A DNA stretch of 64,000 nt. Source: an uncultured Bacilli bacterium (lineage in GTDB: Bacteria; Bacillota_I; Bacilli_A; RFN20; CAG-826). Positions 15,865-24,691 of the stretch are shown one piece after another (positions within the stretch are counted from its first letter, which is position 1; each line of letters starts with the position of its first letter). The stretch covers positions 193,630 to 257,629 of the forward strand of contig CAKPBC010000002.1 of the NCBI GenBank assembly GCA_934140155.1, given 5' to 3'. The notes under the pieces were generated by a model. That model saw only the letters and a list, made by a program, of their open reading frames with translations, had not been told where the DNA came from and searched no databases. The translations under genes and the position numbers were made by a program.

Positions 15865-17079
15865 TTACTCCACTATTTCTATTTCAATTTCTTGAAGTAT
15901 TTCGTATCCATTATCGGCAAGGTAACAAAGTTTATATCTTCCTTTCGTTAATTCCACTGATCTTTCTGAATTGGGATTTTTTCCAATAATATTAATTACA
16001 CTTTCTATTACTTCTGGGTAGTAATAATATAAAGAACCAATCTTTCCAACTGTATCATTATAGCGATATAGAGCAATCCAATCTGTTGAATGCCCTTCTC
16101 TTTGTTTTGATTTTATAAATATTCCTTCATTAGCTTTAAAGAATTCTTTTTCTAAAGACATATAAGATATGTCATCTTTTCCGATTACACTTAGATTTTT
16201 ACTTATTAATGCATTAAATCCATCATCTGCAAGATAACATATTTTATATTTACCTTTAGGTAATATTTTAATATCACTATTTTTACCAACTATATTCACA
16301 GATTTTTCATTTTCTTCACTAGGATAAAAACTAAATATTGGATTATCTTTTCCTAAAATAGCTTCATAATCAAATAAGGCAATACGGTCACGAGGATGAT
16401 CCTCTCTATCAACAAATTTCACAATTATATCTTCACCTTCTAAATAATTTTTCTTAGCTAGTTCTAAAGAACATGAAGAACTTGAATTATGTTGAATATC
16501 AGGTTTAAATTCTTTAATCGTTTTAGAAGACTTACAACTTAAATAATCAATATTACCAATGGAAGAATATGTAGCTACTTGATTGCTTGATGATGCAATG
16601 CAATTAAAACTTATAATATTTTGTCCTTTTTTCAAATTACATTCAAACGCTACATCCACCATTGCATAATAGTTATAAGCTTTATTTTCATTGTCAGGCA
16701 CTTTTATTGCTTCTTTATCAAAATTCACCTCTTGATCATTAATAGTAACAAAATAAATGTCACTAAAAATAAAATCCACTGGGTAAGGTGCATCATTTTT
16801 CCATTGTAAAGGATGGCTAATATGTAAAGTAAATTTCTGGTTTAAGATTTCCCCATTTGTTTCCAGTCCAAAAGATATTTCACTTCCCTTTTGGATATAA
16901 CCTACCGATTTATTATTACTAATTTCTTTTTCTGCATCAGGGGAATCTACTGCTTTGCAATTATATAAATAAGCATTTTCCGCTTCAAAAATATAACTAT
17001 TTTCTTCATCTTTATTACTACAAGATGTTAATAGCAAGCATAAAGTCATAAACAACATACCATTTTTACATTTGTTCAT
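15865..17079 (-). CDS. Carbohydrate-binding lipoprotein with tandem beta domains
   Basis: A 404-aa lipoprotein (lipobox LLTSC, Cys20). The mature part starts with a CBM-like domain (about residues 29-190) opening with IFEAENAYLYN and including KQGQNIISFN-like KKGQNIISFNC, the same type as the first CBM-like domain of the lipoprotein at 6103. Two tandem beta domains follow (about 210-305 and 305-404) that share RIALFDYEAILG/WIALYRYNDTVG, FSFYPSE/YYYYPE, NIVGKNS/NIIGKNP and KYKICYLADDGF/RYKLCYLADNGY. The family resembles domains found beside phosphoesterases and glycosidases in Bacillota, but I cannot name it. Fits a glycan-capture role for the GH3 encoded immediately downstream. Confidence 0.8.
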   Translation of the reverse strand: MNKCKNGMLFMTLCLLLTSCSNKDEENSYIFEAENAYLYNCKAVDSPDAEKEISNNKSVGYIQKGSEISFGLETNGEILNQKFTLHISHPLQWKNDAPYPVDFIFSDIYFVTINDQEVNFDKEAIKVPDNENKAYNYYAMVDVAFECNLKKGQNIISFNCIASSSNQVATYSSIGNIDYLSCKSSKTIKEFKPDIQHNSSSSCSLELAKKNYLEGEDIIVKFVDREDHPRDRIALFDYEAILGKDNPIFSFYPSEENEKSVNIVGKNSDIKILPKGKYKICYLADDGFNALISKNLSVIGKDDISYMSLEKEFFKANEGIFIKSKQREGHSTDWIALYRYNDTVGKIGSLYYYYPEVIESVINIIGKNPNSERSVELTKGRYKLCYLADNGYEILQEIEIEIVE

Positions 17080-17089
17080 AATATCATCC

Positions 17090-18418
17090 TCAATTTTTCA
17101 CATAAGGAATTAATATGTTAATGATAAATAGATTGCCACTATTTTTGATAAATAAATCACCATGATAGTTTTCCACAATTGTCTTGATGCTTACTAGGCC
17201 AAAACCATGATAGTCTTTATTTTGCTTTGTGGTTTTTGGTAATCCATTATCATAACTTAATTTCCCATCAAAATAGTTTTCAATATGTATTACAAGGTTA
17301 TCACCAAATGTATTAACATTTAGCCTTATAAACCTTTTATCTTCTTCAACATTAAGTAAATATTCGATCGCGTTATCTAATGCGTTGCCAAATAAAGAGT
17401 ATATATCATAATCTTGCATAAATGAAAGTGATGCACCATTAACAATGTATGTTAATGATATTTTGTTTTCATTACAAAATAGTGACTTCTCTGATAACAA
17501 AACATCTAAAGCATCATTACCAGTTTTAACTATTGAATCATAAATCATAACGCTTTTTTCAATTTCTTTTAAAGCCTTAGGATTAACTTTGTTTTCCGCC
17601 AAAGCATGAATTTGATGTTTTAAATCATGACATTTTATGTTGATTAATTTTATGTTTTCTTTAGCTAAATCATAGTGTTCACGATCTTCTTTCCATAAGT
17701 GTTGCACTATTTCTAATTCTTTTTTTGTTTTCTTAACTTCTTTTAGTTTAAATTGAACTACTAAAACTAATAAACAGCTTATTATGCTATAAATAAAAGT
17801 AACAATTAAGCTAATTTGATTTGTTTTAGCATCATACTTATAAATCATTATCGAATTTAATACGATTGCGGAGATAAACATAAAAACAACTAATAAAAAC
17901 AACCAAGTATTAGTTACATAAAACTCTTCATCTTTTTTTAGATTTTTCTTAAACGTTAAATATAATCCTAAATAGGTAAAAATATAAAAATCAACATAAA
18001 TAGCAAAAGTAAAAACTTCAAAATTAATAGTGGCTCCACTGCCATAAATATTCAAAGAATTGCCCCCATCAAATAAGGAGGCTACCATAAATGTTTGATA
18101 TAAAGAATAAGCAATATGTTGCATAGAATATCCAGCAAGTCCAGAAAAAACAATGTTAATAAATGATTCTTTAAAACAAAATGCTAAAGCACATATCGAA
18201 ATACCTGCAAGAAGAATAAACAAAAAAGAAATGTATAAAGCATCATAACTAATTATTGGAACAGCAAAAGAAAGTAAAATCGAAACAATAGATGCTGTTA
18301 TTACTCTTAAAGCAAAATGATTTCTTCTTTTCATTTTCCATGAAAATAAAAATTCAGCAACTAGAAGCTCAACCATAAATTGTGCTTTATAGAAAAACAA
18401 AGCATTTATTTCATACAT
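17090..18418 (-). CDS. AgrC-like sensor histidine kinase (GHKL type)
   Basis: A 442-aa membrane sensor kinase. Residues 1-225 hold about six transmembrane helices, a short linker helix follows, and the dimerisation segment IKCHDLKHQIHAL carries the likely phosphoacceptor His264 in the HDxxxH form typical of AgrC/ComD/VirS kinases. The GHKL ATPase domain has the N-box SLFGNALDNAIEYL and the G-box HGFGLVSIKTIVENYHG. It overlaps the response regulator gene by one base (TAATG), so the pair is coupled. No precursor peptide gene of AgrD type is visible nearby, so the signal could be a glycan-related ligand instead of a quorum peptide. The ligand is unknown. Confidence 0.9.
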   Translation of the reverse strand: MYEINALFFYKAQFMVELLVAEFLFSWKMKRRNHFALRVITASIVSILLSFAVPIISYDALYISFLFILLAGISICALAFCFKESFINIVFSGLAGYSMQHIAYSLYQTFMVASLFDGGNSLNIYGSGATINFEVFTFAIYVDFYIFTYLGLYLTFKKNLKKDEEFYVTNTWLFLLVVFMFISAIVLNSIMIYKYDAKTNQISLIVTFIYSIISCLLVLVVQFKLKEVKKTKKELEIVQHLWKEDREHYDLAKENIKLINIKCHDLKHQIHALAENKVNPKALKEIEKSVMIYDSIVKTGNDALDVLLSEKSLFCNENKISLTYIVNGASLSFMQDYDIYSLFGNALDNAIEYLLNVEEDKRFIRLNVNTFGDNLVIHIENYFDGKLSYDNGLPKTTKQNKDYHGFGLVSIKTIVENYHGDLFIKNSGNLFIINILIPYVKN

Positions 18419-19137
18419 TAGTTTCCATCTCCAGATATATATTCAACAAGTAATTGCGCAAATGATTTACGATAATTTCTTGTCAAATACAAAGTCGTGT
18501 GTTTTTCATCATTAATCGTAACTGCATCACCATTAAGAGCCAAAACTCTTCTTAGATTGATTAAACAAGAATATCCTCCTGACGCAAATCCATTTTTAAT
18601 GTATTCATCTTTTATTGATGATAAACTTCCCCACACATTATAATCACCAGAATCAGTATGATATACTAATTGGTGGTTATTTACTTCAATATAAGTAATA
18701 GATTTTATATCAAGTTTAAAAATATTTCCTTGCGAATTGATAACTACTTCACTATTTTTTTCATAATTTGCTTTAGTGATTGCTCTTTTTAGCATAGTAG
18801 AAAAAGAATAATAATTAATTGGTTTAACAACAAAATCAAAAGCACTAACAGAATATCCATTAATCGCATATTGATTTAAATTTGTTATAAATATCAAAAC
18901 AACATTTTTATCTTTTTTTCTTAATTCAACACTAGCGTCAAAGCCATTTAAAACAGGCATGTCAATATCCATAAAAACAATATCACAATCTGATTTGTAC
19001 TTTTCAATAAAAATATTTCCATTATCATAGTATTTTAATACAATTTGTTCGTCATTTTCTTTTTTATATTGATCAATAAAAGCAGTTATTTTTTCTTTGT
19101 CTTCTTTTTGATCTTCTACTATGCCTATCGTAACCAT
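18418..19137 (-). CDS. LytTR-family response regulator
   Basis: A 239-aa DNA-binding response regulator. The receiver domain (residues 1-120) has the acidic pair in IVEDQ, the phosphorylated Asp57 in VFMDIDMP, the conserved Thr in IFITN and Lys in VVKPINY. The C-terminal LytTR domain (about 135-235) includes KSITYIEVNNHQLVYHT and INLRRVLALNG. AgrA/LytR-type regulators bind pairs of direct repeats near the -35. First gene of the operon with the kinase, lipoprotein and GH3. Direct repeats of the expected spacing lie upstream of the other glycan operon (5990-6025), but I saw none upstream of this gene. Confidence 0.92.
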   Translation of the reverse strand: MVTIGIVEDQKEDKEKITAFIDQYKKENDEQIVLKYYDNGNIFIEKYKSDCDIVFMDIDMPVLNGFDASVELRKKDKNVVLIFITNLNQYAINGYSVSAFDFVVKPINYYSFSTMLKRAITKANYEKNSEVVINSQGNIFKLDIKSITYIEVNNHQLVYHTDSGDYNVWGSLSSIKDEYIKNGFASGGYSCLINLRRVLALNGDAVTINDEKHTTLYLTRNYRKSFAQLLVEYISGDGN

Positions 19138-19254
19138 TTTTTCACCACTTTTTGAATTTTTAATATATTTTATATATTAAATATATCACATTTACATAAA
19201 ATTTAAAACAATAAATACAAATAAACAATACTATAATTTGCTTAATGTATTTTA

Positions 19255-19283
19255 TTTACTATATTTTTTGTTTATTGTATAAT
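19255..19283 (+). promoter_or_regulatory. Promoter of the acyltransferase gene
   Basis: TTTACT (19255-19260), a 17-bp spacer and a consensus TATAAT (19278-19283), 28 bases before the start codon. Confidence 0.5.
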
Positions 19284-19310
19284 GCAATCAAGATAAGGAG
19301 TAATAAGAAA

Positions 19311-20408
19311 ATGGAACAATCAAAAAGAATTGAATACATTGACACAGCAAAATTTATCGGCATAATGCTTGTGATTTTTGCTCATTGTTTAGAGGGCGGG
19401 CCAATAGTTCCTTATATTTATTCATTCCATTTACCATTATTTTTTGTTATTAACGGATTAACTTTTAGACTAAGAGAGAATGATAATTTCGGTAGCTTTC
19501 TTGTAAGAAAAATAAAAGGATATGTCATACCAATGCTATTTTTAGGTGCATTTTGCATACTTTTTGATTCTATGTTTTCCAAAATTCCTTTTACTTTTAC
19601 CTATTTTATGGATAATTTTGTTACACTCACAATTCAAAGAAGAGTATTTGCTTTATGGTTTGTTGGGGCTTTGTTTTGCAGTGATCTATTATTCTATTTT
19701 GTTTTAAAAGTAAGTAAACAAAAATTATTATTTACTATTATCACATCATTAATTTTCCTAGGGATTGGCATTATTTTTAATATTGTTTATCCTAAAAGTC
19801 TACCTTGGAACTTTGATGTAAGTTTATTTGGAGTGTTCTTCGTCAGTCTAGGATATATTTTTAGAAGAAAAGAGTTAGAAAATGTATATAATTTTTGTAT
19901 TAAAAAGCGTATATATAGTTTATTAATTGGATGTTTATCACTAGCTATTGGTTTGTTATTAGAATATATAAACTATAAGCATTTCAACTTACACTTAGAG
20001 ATGTGGGGACTTCAATATCAAAAATATTATCTAGTTATCCCATCAGCAATATTTGGATCATTTGGTATTATTTTAATTTCTAATGCTATTACAAATAAGG
20101 TATTTGGTGAATTAGGTAAAACAACTTTAGTACTTCTTGCCTTCCACCAAACTTTATCAATGCCACTATTTAAGAATAATCTTTTTCCAGAATGGTATAG
20201 TTACATAAATTCATTACCAAAATCAGATATTAATCGTCCGCTATTTGCCTTAGTAGAAACATTATTTTCTTTAGTTATGCTTCTTCCAATACATTATTTA
20301 ATTATTTATTCACCTTTAGCAATTTTTCTTAATCAAAAAATCAAACCTTTTTGGAATAAGTTTATAAGTAAAATTTTTAAGAAAGATAAAAGCTTAGAAA
20401 ACCTATAA
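19311..20408 (+). CDS. Membrane acyltransferase (acyltransferase 3 family)
   Basis: A 365-aa polytopic membrane protein of the acyltransferase-3/OafA type, which moves acetyl or other acyl groups onto surface sugars. The N-terminus RIEYIDTAKFIGIMLVIFAHCLEGG holds the family's conserved His in the first membrane helix, followed by SFHLPLFFVINGL and about ten transmembrane segments. The start at 19311 has AAGGAG upstream; an ATG 66 bases earlier is in frame but lies before the promoter's likely start point. Monocistronic, between the divergent two-component operon and dnaX. Targets may be the cell's own polysaccharide; this is not shown by the sequence. Confidence 0.88.
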   Translation: MEQSKRIEYIDTAKFIGIMLVIFAHCLEGGPIVPYIYSFHLPLFFVINGLTFRLRENDNFGSFLVRKIKGYVIPMLFLGAFCILFDSMFSKIPFTFTYFMDNFVTLTIQRRVFALWFVGALFCSDLLFYFVLKVSKQKLLFTIITSLIFLGIGIIFNIVYPKSLPWNFDVSLFGVFFVSLGYIFRRKELENVYNFCIKKRIYSLLIGCLSLAIGLLLEYINYKHFNLHLEMWGLQYQKYYLVIPSAIFGSFGIILISNAITNKVFGELGKTTLVLLAFHQTLSMPLFKNNLFPEWYSYINSLPKSDINRPLFALVETLFSLVMLLPIHYLIIYSPLAIFLNQKIKPFWNKFISKIFKKDKSLENL

Positions 20409-20475
20409 AGCAATTTTTCTATTTAATACTTAAATAGAGATACAAAAAGTGCTATACTTAATTAGGTGATTAATT

Positions 20476-22170
20476 ATGGCATATAAAGCACTTTATCGAA
20501 CATACCGTCCTTCTACTTTTGAAGAAGTTGCAGGACAAAAACATATTGTAAAAACATTAAAAAATGCACTAGCAACAAATAAAATTGCTCATGCTTATCT
20601 TTTTTGCGGCCCTAGAGGAACAGGAAAAACAAGTATGGCTAAATTATTAGCTAAGTCTTTGAATTGTGAAGAAGGATTAGGTCACCAATGCAATCATTGT
20701 TCAAACTGCTTAGCTGTTAGCGATGGATCTCATCCTGATGTTATTGAAATTGATGCTGCTAGTAACAATGGTGTTGATGAAGTACGTGATTTAATTGAAA
20801 AAGTTAAATACTCACCAATTAAAGGCCGATACAAAGTTTATATTATTGATGAAGTTCATATGATGACTTCTGGCGCTTTTAATGCTTTACTAAAAACATT
20901 AGAGGAACCACCAGCTCATGTCGTATTTATTTTAGCCACTACTGAAGCACATAAAGTACTTCCTACCATTGTATCAAGATGCCAAAGATATGATTTTTCT
21001 AAAGTAGATGATGAAGATATTATTAAACGTCTTAAAGAAATTTTTGCCAAAGAAAACATCACCTATGAAGATGATGCTTTAAAAAGTATTACTACTCTTG
21101 CTGATGGCGGTGTTCGCGATGCTTTATCTATTGCCGATCAAGTTATCGCCTATAGTGGTTCTAATATTTCTGAAAAAGATGTTGAAGATTTATTTGGATT
21201 AGCAAGCATTGAAGAAAAAGTTGATTTCTTAAATAACATCAACGAACAAAACACTAAATATGTTCTAGAAAAAATGAACAAATTTATTGAAGCGGGCGTT
21301 GATATCAAACGTTTAACTACAGATATGCTTGATATTTTAAAAGATGTTATCATTTATAAAAATACTAATGATGTTTCATTATTAATTAAATTAAAAGAAA
21401 ATCAAGTGAAAGATTTTTCTAATAAAATAACAAACACAAAGGCTCTTGAAATGATAAATATTTTATTAGATGCTCAAAGTAATTATAAATTTGTTAATAA
21501 CATTAGAACTTTATTTGAAATAACTTTATTAAAATTACTTAATGTGTCTTCTACTACTGATGCTAATAACGAGCCAATTAAAAGCACTAATGAAAGCTCG
21601 CTAAATAGTACTTCAAAAGAGATAAAGATTGAAGAAAAAGAAAAGCAAAATCAAACAATTGTTAGTAATCATCCTACTCAATCAATTAATAAGCAAAATG
21701 AATTTAATACAAAAATATTGGAGGACGCTAATAGTTTAAGCCAAGTTGCCACTATGGGAGAAAGAAACCAATTAACACAAGATGACTTAATTAAAATTAT
21801 GGTAACTGGTAATAAAGAAATGAAAATGGCACTAATTTCTAAATGGAAAAGTTTAGAGGATTATAAATTACATCCCACATTAGGAAAATTTGCCACACTT
21901 CTTCTAAATGGTAAGCCATATGTGATGAATGAAAAAATATTAGTTCTTGACTATCAATTTGCTAATGAAGCACAAAAAGTTAATCTAATTGCTAATCAAA
22001 ATAAATTATGTGAAGTAGTAAAACTAATATCTGGTGTTCAAACAAAAATATACGCTTTAAGTAGAAACGAATCTTACGATGCTTCAAGGACTTTTATGGA
22101 ATTAAGACAATTATCAAAATTACCAGACATAAAAGTTGAAGATATAGAAATTAATATTAAAGGAGAATAA
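20476..22170 (+). CDS. dnaX: DNA polymerase III subunit gamma/tau
   Basis: Clamp-loader ATPase subunit that couples the two polymerases and loads the sliding clamp. Its 564 aa contain an N-terminal AAA+ module with the Walker A CGPRGTGKTSMAKLLAK, a zinc-binding Cys cluster (CEEGLGHQCNHCSNC), the Walker B-type IIDEVHMM and the sensor/arginine-finger SRCQRYDF. After domain III comes a Ser/Asn-rich linker (about 355-425) and a C-terminal tau-like domain. No A-rich slippery heptamer is visible, so a programmed gamma product is not evident. First gene of a seven-gene operon. Confidence 0.96.
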   Translation: MAYKALYRTYRPSTFEEVAGQKHIVKTLKNALATNKIAHAYLFCGPRGTGKTSMAKLLAKSLNCEEGLGHQCNHCSNCLAVSDGSHPDVIEIDAASNNGVDEVRDLIEKVKYSPIKGRYKVYIIDEVHMMTSGAFNALLKTLEEPPAHVVFILATTEAHKVLPTIVSRCQRYDFSKVDDEDIIKRLKEIFAKENITYEDDALKSITTLADGGVRDALSIADQVIAYSGSNISEKDVEDLFGLASIEEKVDFLNNINEQNTKYVLEKMNKFIEAGVDIKRLTTDMLDILKDVIIYKNTNDVSLLIKLKENQVKDFSNKITNTKALEMINILLDAQSNYKFVNNIRTLFEITLLKLLNVSSTTDANNEPIKSTNESSLNSTSKEIKIEEKEKQNQTIVSNHPTQSINKQNEFNTKILEDANSLSQVATMGERNQLTQDDLIKIMVTGNKEMKMALISKWKSLEDYKLHPTLGKFATLLLNGKPYVMNEKILVLDYQFANEAQKVNLIANQNKLCEVVKLISGVQTKIYALSRNESYDASRTFMELRQLSKLPDIKVEDIEINIKGE

Positions 22171-22174
22171 CAAA

Positions 22175-22471
22175 ATGAATATGCAACAAATGTTAATTCA
22201 AGCACAAAAAATGCAAAGAGAAATGCAAAAGGAGCAAGAAGCTTTAGGAAAAAAAGAATTCCAAGTTTCTAAAAATGGAATTGTCACTGTTAAAATGATG
22301 GGATCTCGTGAATTAGTGGCAATTGAAATTGCTGATGCAGGATTAGATAAAGAAGACAAAGAGTTCTTAGAATTAAGTATCAAAGAAGCTATTAACGAAT
22401 GCCTTAATCAAATTGAAGAGGCTAATGAAGCAATTCAAGCTAAAATGGCTAATAGAATTCCAGGATTTTAA
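22175..22471 (+). CDS. ybaB: YbaB/EbfC nucleoid-associated protein
   Basis: A 98-aa DNA-binding protein of the YbaB/EbfC family, which bridges or coats the nucleoid. It opens with MNMQQMLIQAQKMQREMQKEQEAL, an amphipathic helix, then the beta-strands around NGIVTVKMMGSRELVAIEI and a C-terminal helix. Located between dnaX and recR as in most Bacillota, four bases after the dnaX stop, with AAAGGAG inside the dnaX end. Confidence 0.94.
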   Translation: MNMQQMLIQAQKMQREMQKEQEALGKKEFQVSKNGIVTVKMMGSRELVAIEIADAGLDKEDKEFLELSIKEAINECLNQIEEANEAIQAKMANRIPGF

Positions 22472-22473
22472 TC

Positions 22474-23073
22474 ATGGAAAGCCTAAAATCGCTTGACGCA
22501 TTAGTGGACGAATTTAAAAAACTTCCTAGTGTCGGGGCTAAATCCGCTGAAAGAATGGCGTATTCTATTTTATCTTGGGATGAAGAAGATATAAAAGAAT
22601 TCGCTAATGCTTTGTTAGAAGTTAAACATAAAATTCATCAATGTCCTGAATGCGGAATATTAACTGAAAAAGATAAATGTGATGTTTGCGCTTCTTTGAA
22701 CCGTGATAGAAGTAAATTAATGGTCGTATGCTATCAAAAGGATGTTATAGCTTTTGAAAAAAGTGAAATATTCAATGGATTATATCATGTTTTAAATGGC
22801 GTCTTATCCATTCAAAATGGGGTATCTTATGAAGATTTATCAATTGATAAATTGCTTAAACGAGTAATGAATGGTGAAATTAAAGAAGTAATATTAGCCA
22901 CAGAACCTACACTTGATGGAGAAACAACTGCACAATTTATTGCTAAATTATTAGAAAAATATGATGTTTCAGTTTCTAGATTAGGATATGGTTTGCCTAT
23001 GGGCGGCCATTTAGATTATGCCGATTCTCTTACATTATCCAAGTCATTAGAAGGTAGAACTAAAATCAAATAA
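22474..23073 (+). CDS. recR: Recombination mediator RecR
   Basis: DNA repair protein that acts with RecO/RecF to load RecA onto gapped DNA. 199 aa with an N-terminal helix-hairpin-helix (FKKLPSVGAKSAERMAYSIL), a Cys4 zinc motif (CPECGILTEKDKCDVC) and a Toprim domain (DVIAFEKSEIFNGLYHVLNG; ATEPTLDGETTAQFI) ending in SRLGYGLPMGGHLDYAD. Two bases after ybaB. Confidence 0.97.
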   Translation: MESLKSLDALVDEFKKLPSVGAKSAERMAYSILSWDEEDIKEFANALLEVKHKIHQCPECGILTEKDKCDVCASLNRDRSKLMVVCYQKDVIAFEKSEIFNGLYHVLNGVLSIQNGVSYEDLSIDKLLKRVMNGEIKEVILATEPTLDGETTAQFIAKLLEKYDVSVSRLGYGLPMGGHLDYADSLTLSKSLEGRTKIK

Positions 23074-23087
23074 GGAGATTAATAAAT

Positions 23088-23708
23088 ATGTTTATTACAT
23101 TTGAAGGTCCTGAAGGCAGTGGCAAAACAACTGTCAGTAATATTATCGAAAAACGCCTAGAAGAAATTGGTTATCAAGTTGTTCACACTCGTGAACCAGG
23201 CGGTACTCCTATTGCGGAACAAATAAGAAATATAATTTTAGACAAAGCAAACACAATGCTTGATGCTCGCGCTGAAGCATTATTATATGCCGCAAGTAGA
23301 CGTCAACATTTAGTAGAAAAAGTTTGGCCTGCTTTAAAAGAAGGAAAAATTGTAATTTGTGATCGTTATATTGATTCATCTTTAGCTTATCAAGGCGGAG
23401 CAAGACATCTAGGAGTAGAAAATGTATTAAACATCAATATGTTTGCTACTGAAGGAACTTTCCCTGATATGACTCTTCTATTTGATATCAAGCCAGAAGA
23501 TGGCTTACATCGAATTGCAGCAAATGCTAATCGCGAAGTTAATCGCTTAGATTTAGAAAAAATCGAATTTCATAAATCCGTGCGTAATACATTCTTAGAA
23601 TTAGCCAAACAATATAAAGATCGTTATGTCATTATTGACGCATCTAAACCATTAGATGAAGTAATTGAAAATACATGGAAGGAAATTTTAAAGAAATTAG
23701 GTAAATAG
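23088..23708 (+). CDS. tmk: Thymidylate kinase
   Basis: Phosphorylates dTMP to dTDP for DNA synthesis. 206 aa with the P-loop FEGPEGSGKTT, the DR(E/x) motif HTREPGGTPIAEQIR, ICDRYIDSSLAYQG and the lid region. AAGGAG upstream. Same position as in B. subtilis, between recR and holB. Confidence 0.97.
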   Translation: MFITFEGPEGSGKTTVSNIIEKRLEEIGYQVVHTREPGGTPIAEQIRNIILDKANTMLDARAEALLYAASRRQHLVEKVWPALKEGKIVICDRYIDSSLAYQGGARHLGVENVLNINMFATEGTFPDMTLLFDIKPEDGLHRIAANANREVNRLDLEKIEFHKSVRNTFLELAKQYKDRYVIIDASKPLDEVIENTWKEILKKLGK

Positions 23709-23709
23709 T

Positions 23710-24690
23710 ATGAAAATAGGTGCATATTTAAAGAATTATCAAAAAGTAGTATTCCAAACATTTTTGAATGCTTTAAATACTTCTCACCTTTCTCATGCTT
23801 ATTTATTAATTGGTGAACAAGGTACTCCTCTTTTAGAATCTGCAATATTCCTTGCTAAATCATTAGTGTGTGATCATCCTAATCCTTTAGCGTGTGAAGA
23901 ATGCTTAACTTGCCATCGTATTGATGATCGTACCTTTGCAGATTTAATTATTATTGATGGTGCTAAACAAACTATAAAGAAAGATGATATTAATCTTATT
24001 GAAACACAGTTTGAGACTAGTTCCGTCGAGAGCAAAGGCAAAATGATTTATATTATTAACCATGTTGAAAATATGACTTTAGAAGCAATTAATGCTTTAT
24101 TAAAGTTTTTAGAAGAACCCGCTAATAACATTTTTGCTTTTTTAACTGCGGAAAACGAAAGCCGAGTTCTTCCAACAATTGTATCAAGAAGTCAAACACT
24201 ACATTTCAAAAGTATTGATAAACAAGAAATGAAAAAAGAAGCAATTAATTTAGGCGTTGAAGTAAATGACGCTGAATTGTTATGTAATTTTTATAACAAT
24301 GCCGAATTAATTAAGCAAAAGATAGATGATAAAGATTATCAAAATGCTAAGAAATCAATAGATAATACTTTAGATATATTATCCAATAACAAAAATATTG
24401 CCATTCCTAAACTTCATTCTTTAGTATTTCCTAATGTTAAAAGTAAAGAAGCAGCAAGACTATATTTAGATATGTTAACCATTGTTTTCCAAGATCTTGT
24501 TAACTTATCTATTGGTGGTAATATATTTTTAACAAGTTATGAAGATAACTTAAAAACATTAAGTAAACATTTAAAACAAATTAATAATAGTTTATTATTA
24601 ATTATGACCTCTAGAGGTCAAATAGATATGAATATTAATATTGGTCTATTACTCGACCACATATTTCAAAATATATTAGGAGATGATTAA
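23710..24690 (+). CDS. holB: DNA polymerase III subunit delta'
   Basis: A 326-aa AAA+-fold clamp-loader subunit. The P-loop position reads LIGEQGTPLLES, without the GKT of DnaX, as expected for the non-hydrolysing delta' subunit. It retains the zinc Cys cluster (CDHPNPLACEECLTC), the IINHVENMTLEAINALLKFLEEP helix and the SRSQTLHF sensor region. The start follows the tmk stop directly. The C-terminal third is poorly conserved, as is usual. Confidence 0.92.
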   Translation: MKIGAYLKNYQKVVFQTFLNALNTSHLSHAYLLIGEQGTPLLESAIFLAKSLVCDHPNPLACEECLTCHRIDDRTFADLIIIDGAKQTIKKDDINLIETQFETSSVESKGKMIYIINHVENMTLEAINALLKFLEEPANNIFAFLTAENESRVLPTIVSRSQTLHFKSIDKQEMKKEAINLGVEVNDAELLCNFYNNAELIKQKIDDKDYQNAKKSIDNTLDILSNNKNIAIPKLHSLVFPNVKSKEAARLYLDMLTIVFQDLVNLSIGGNIFLTSYEDNLKTLSKHLKQINNSLLLIMTSRGQIDMNINIGLLLDHIFQNILGDD

Positions 24691-24691
24691 T

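Noticed and set aside
20476..22170. Programmed frameshift in dnaX giving a gamma form
   Set aside because: No A-AAA-AAG-like heptamer is present in the linker; the A-rich stretch near 21631-21650 is interrupted by G.
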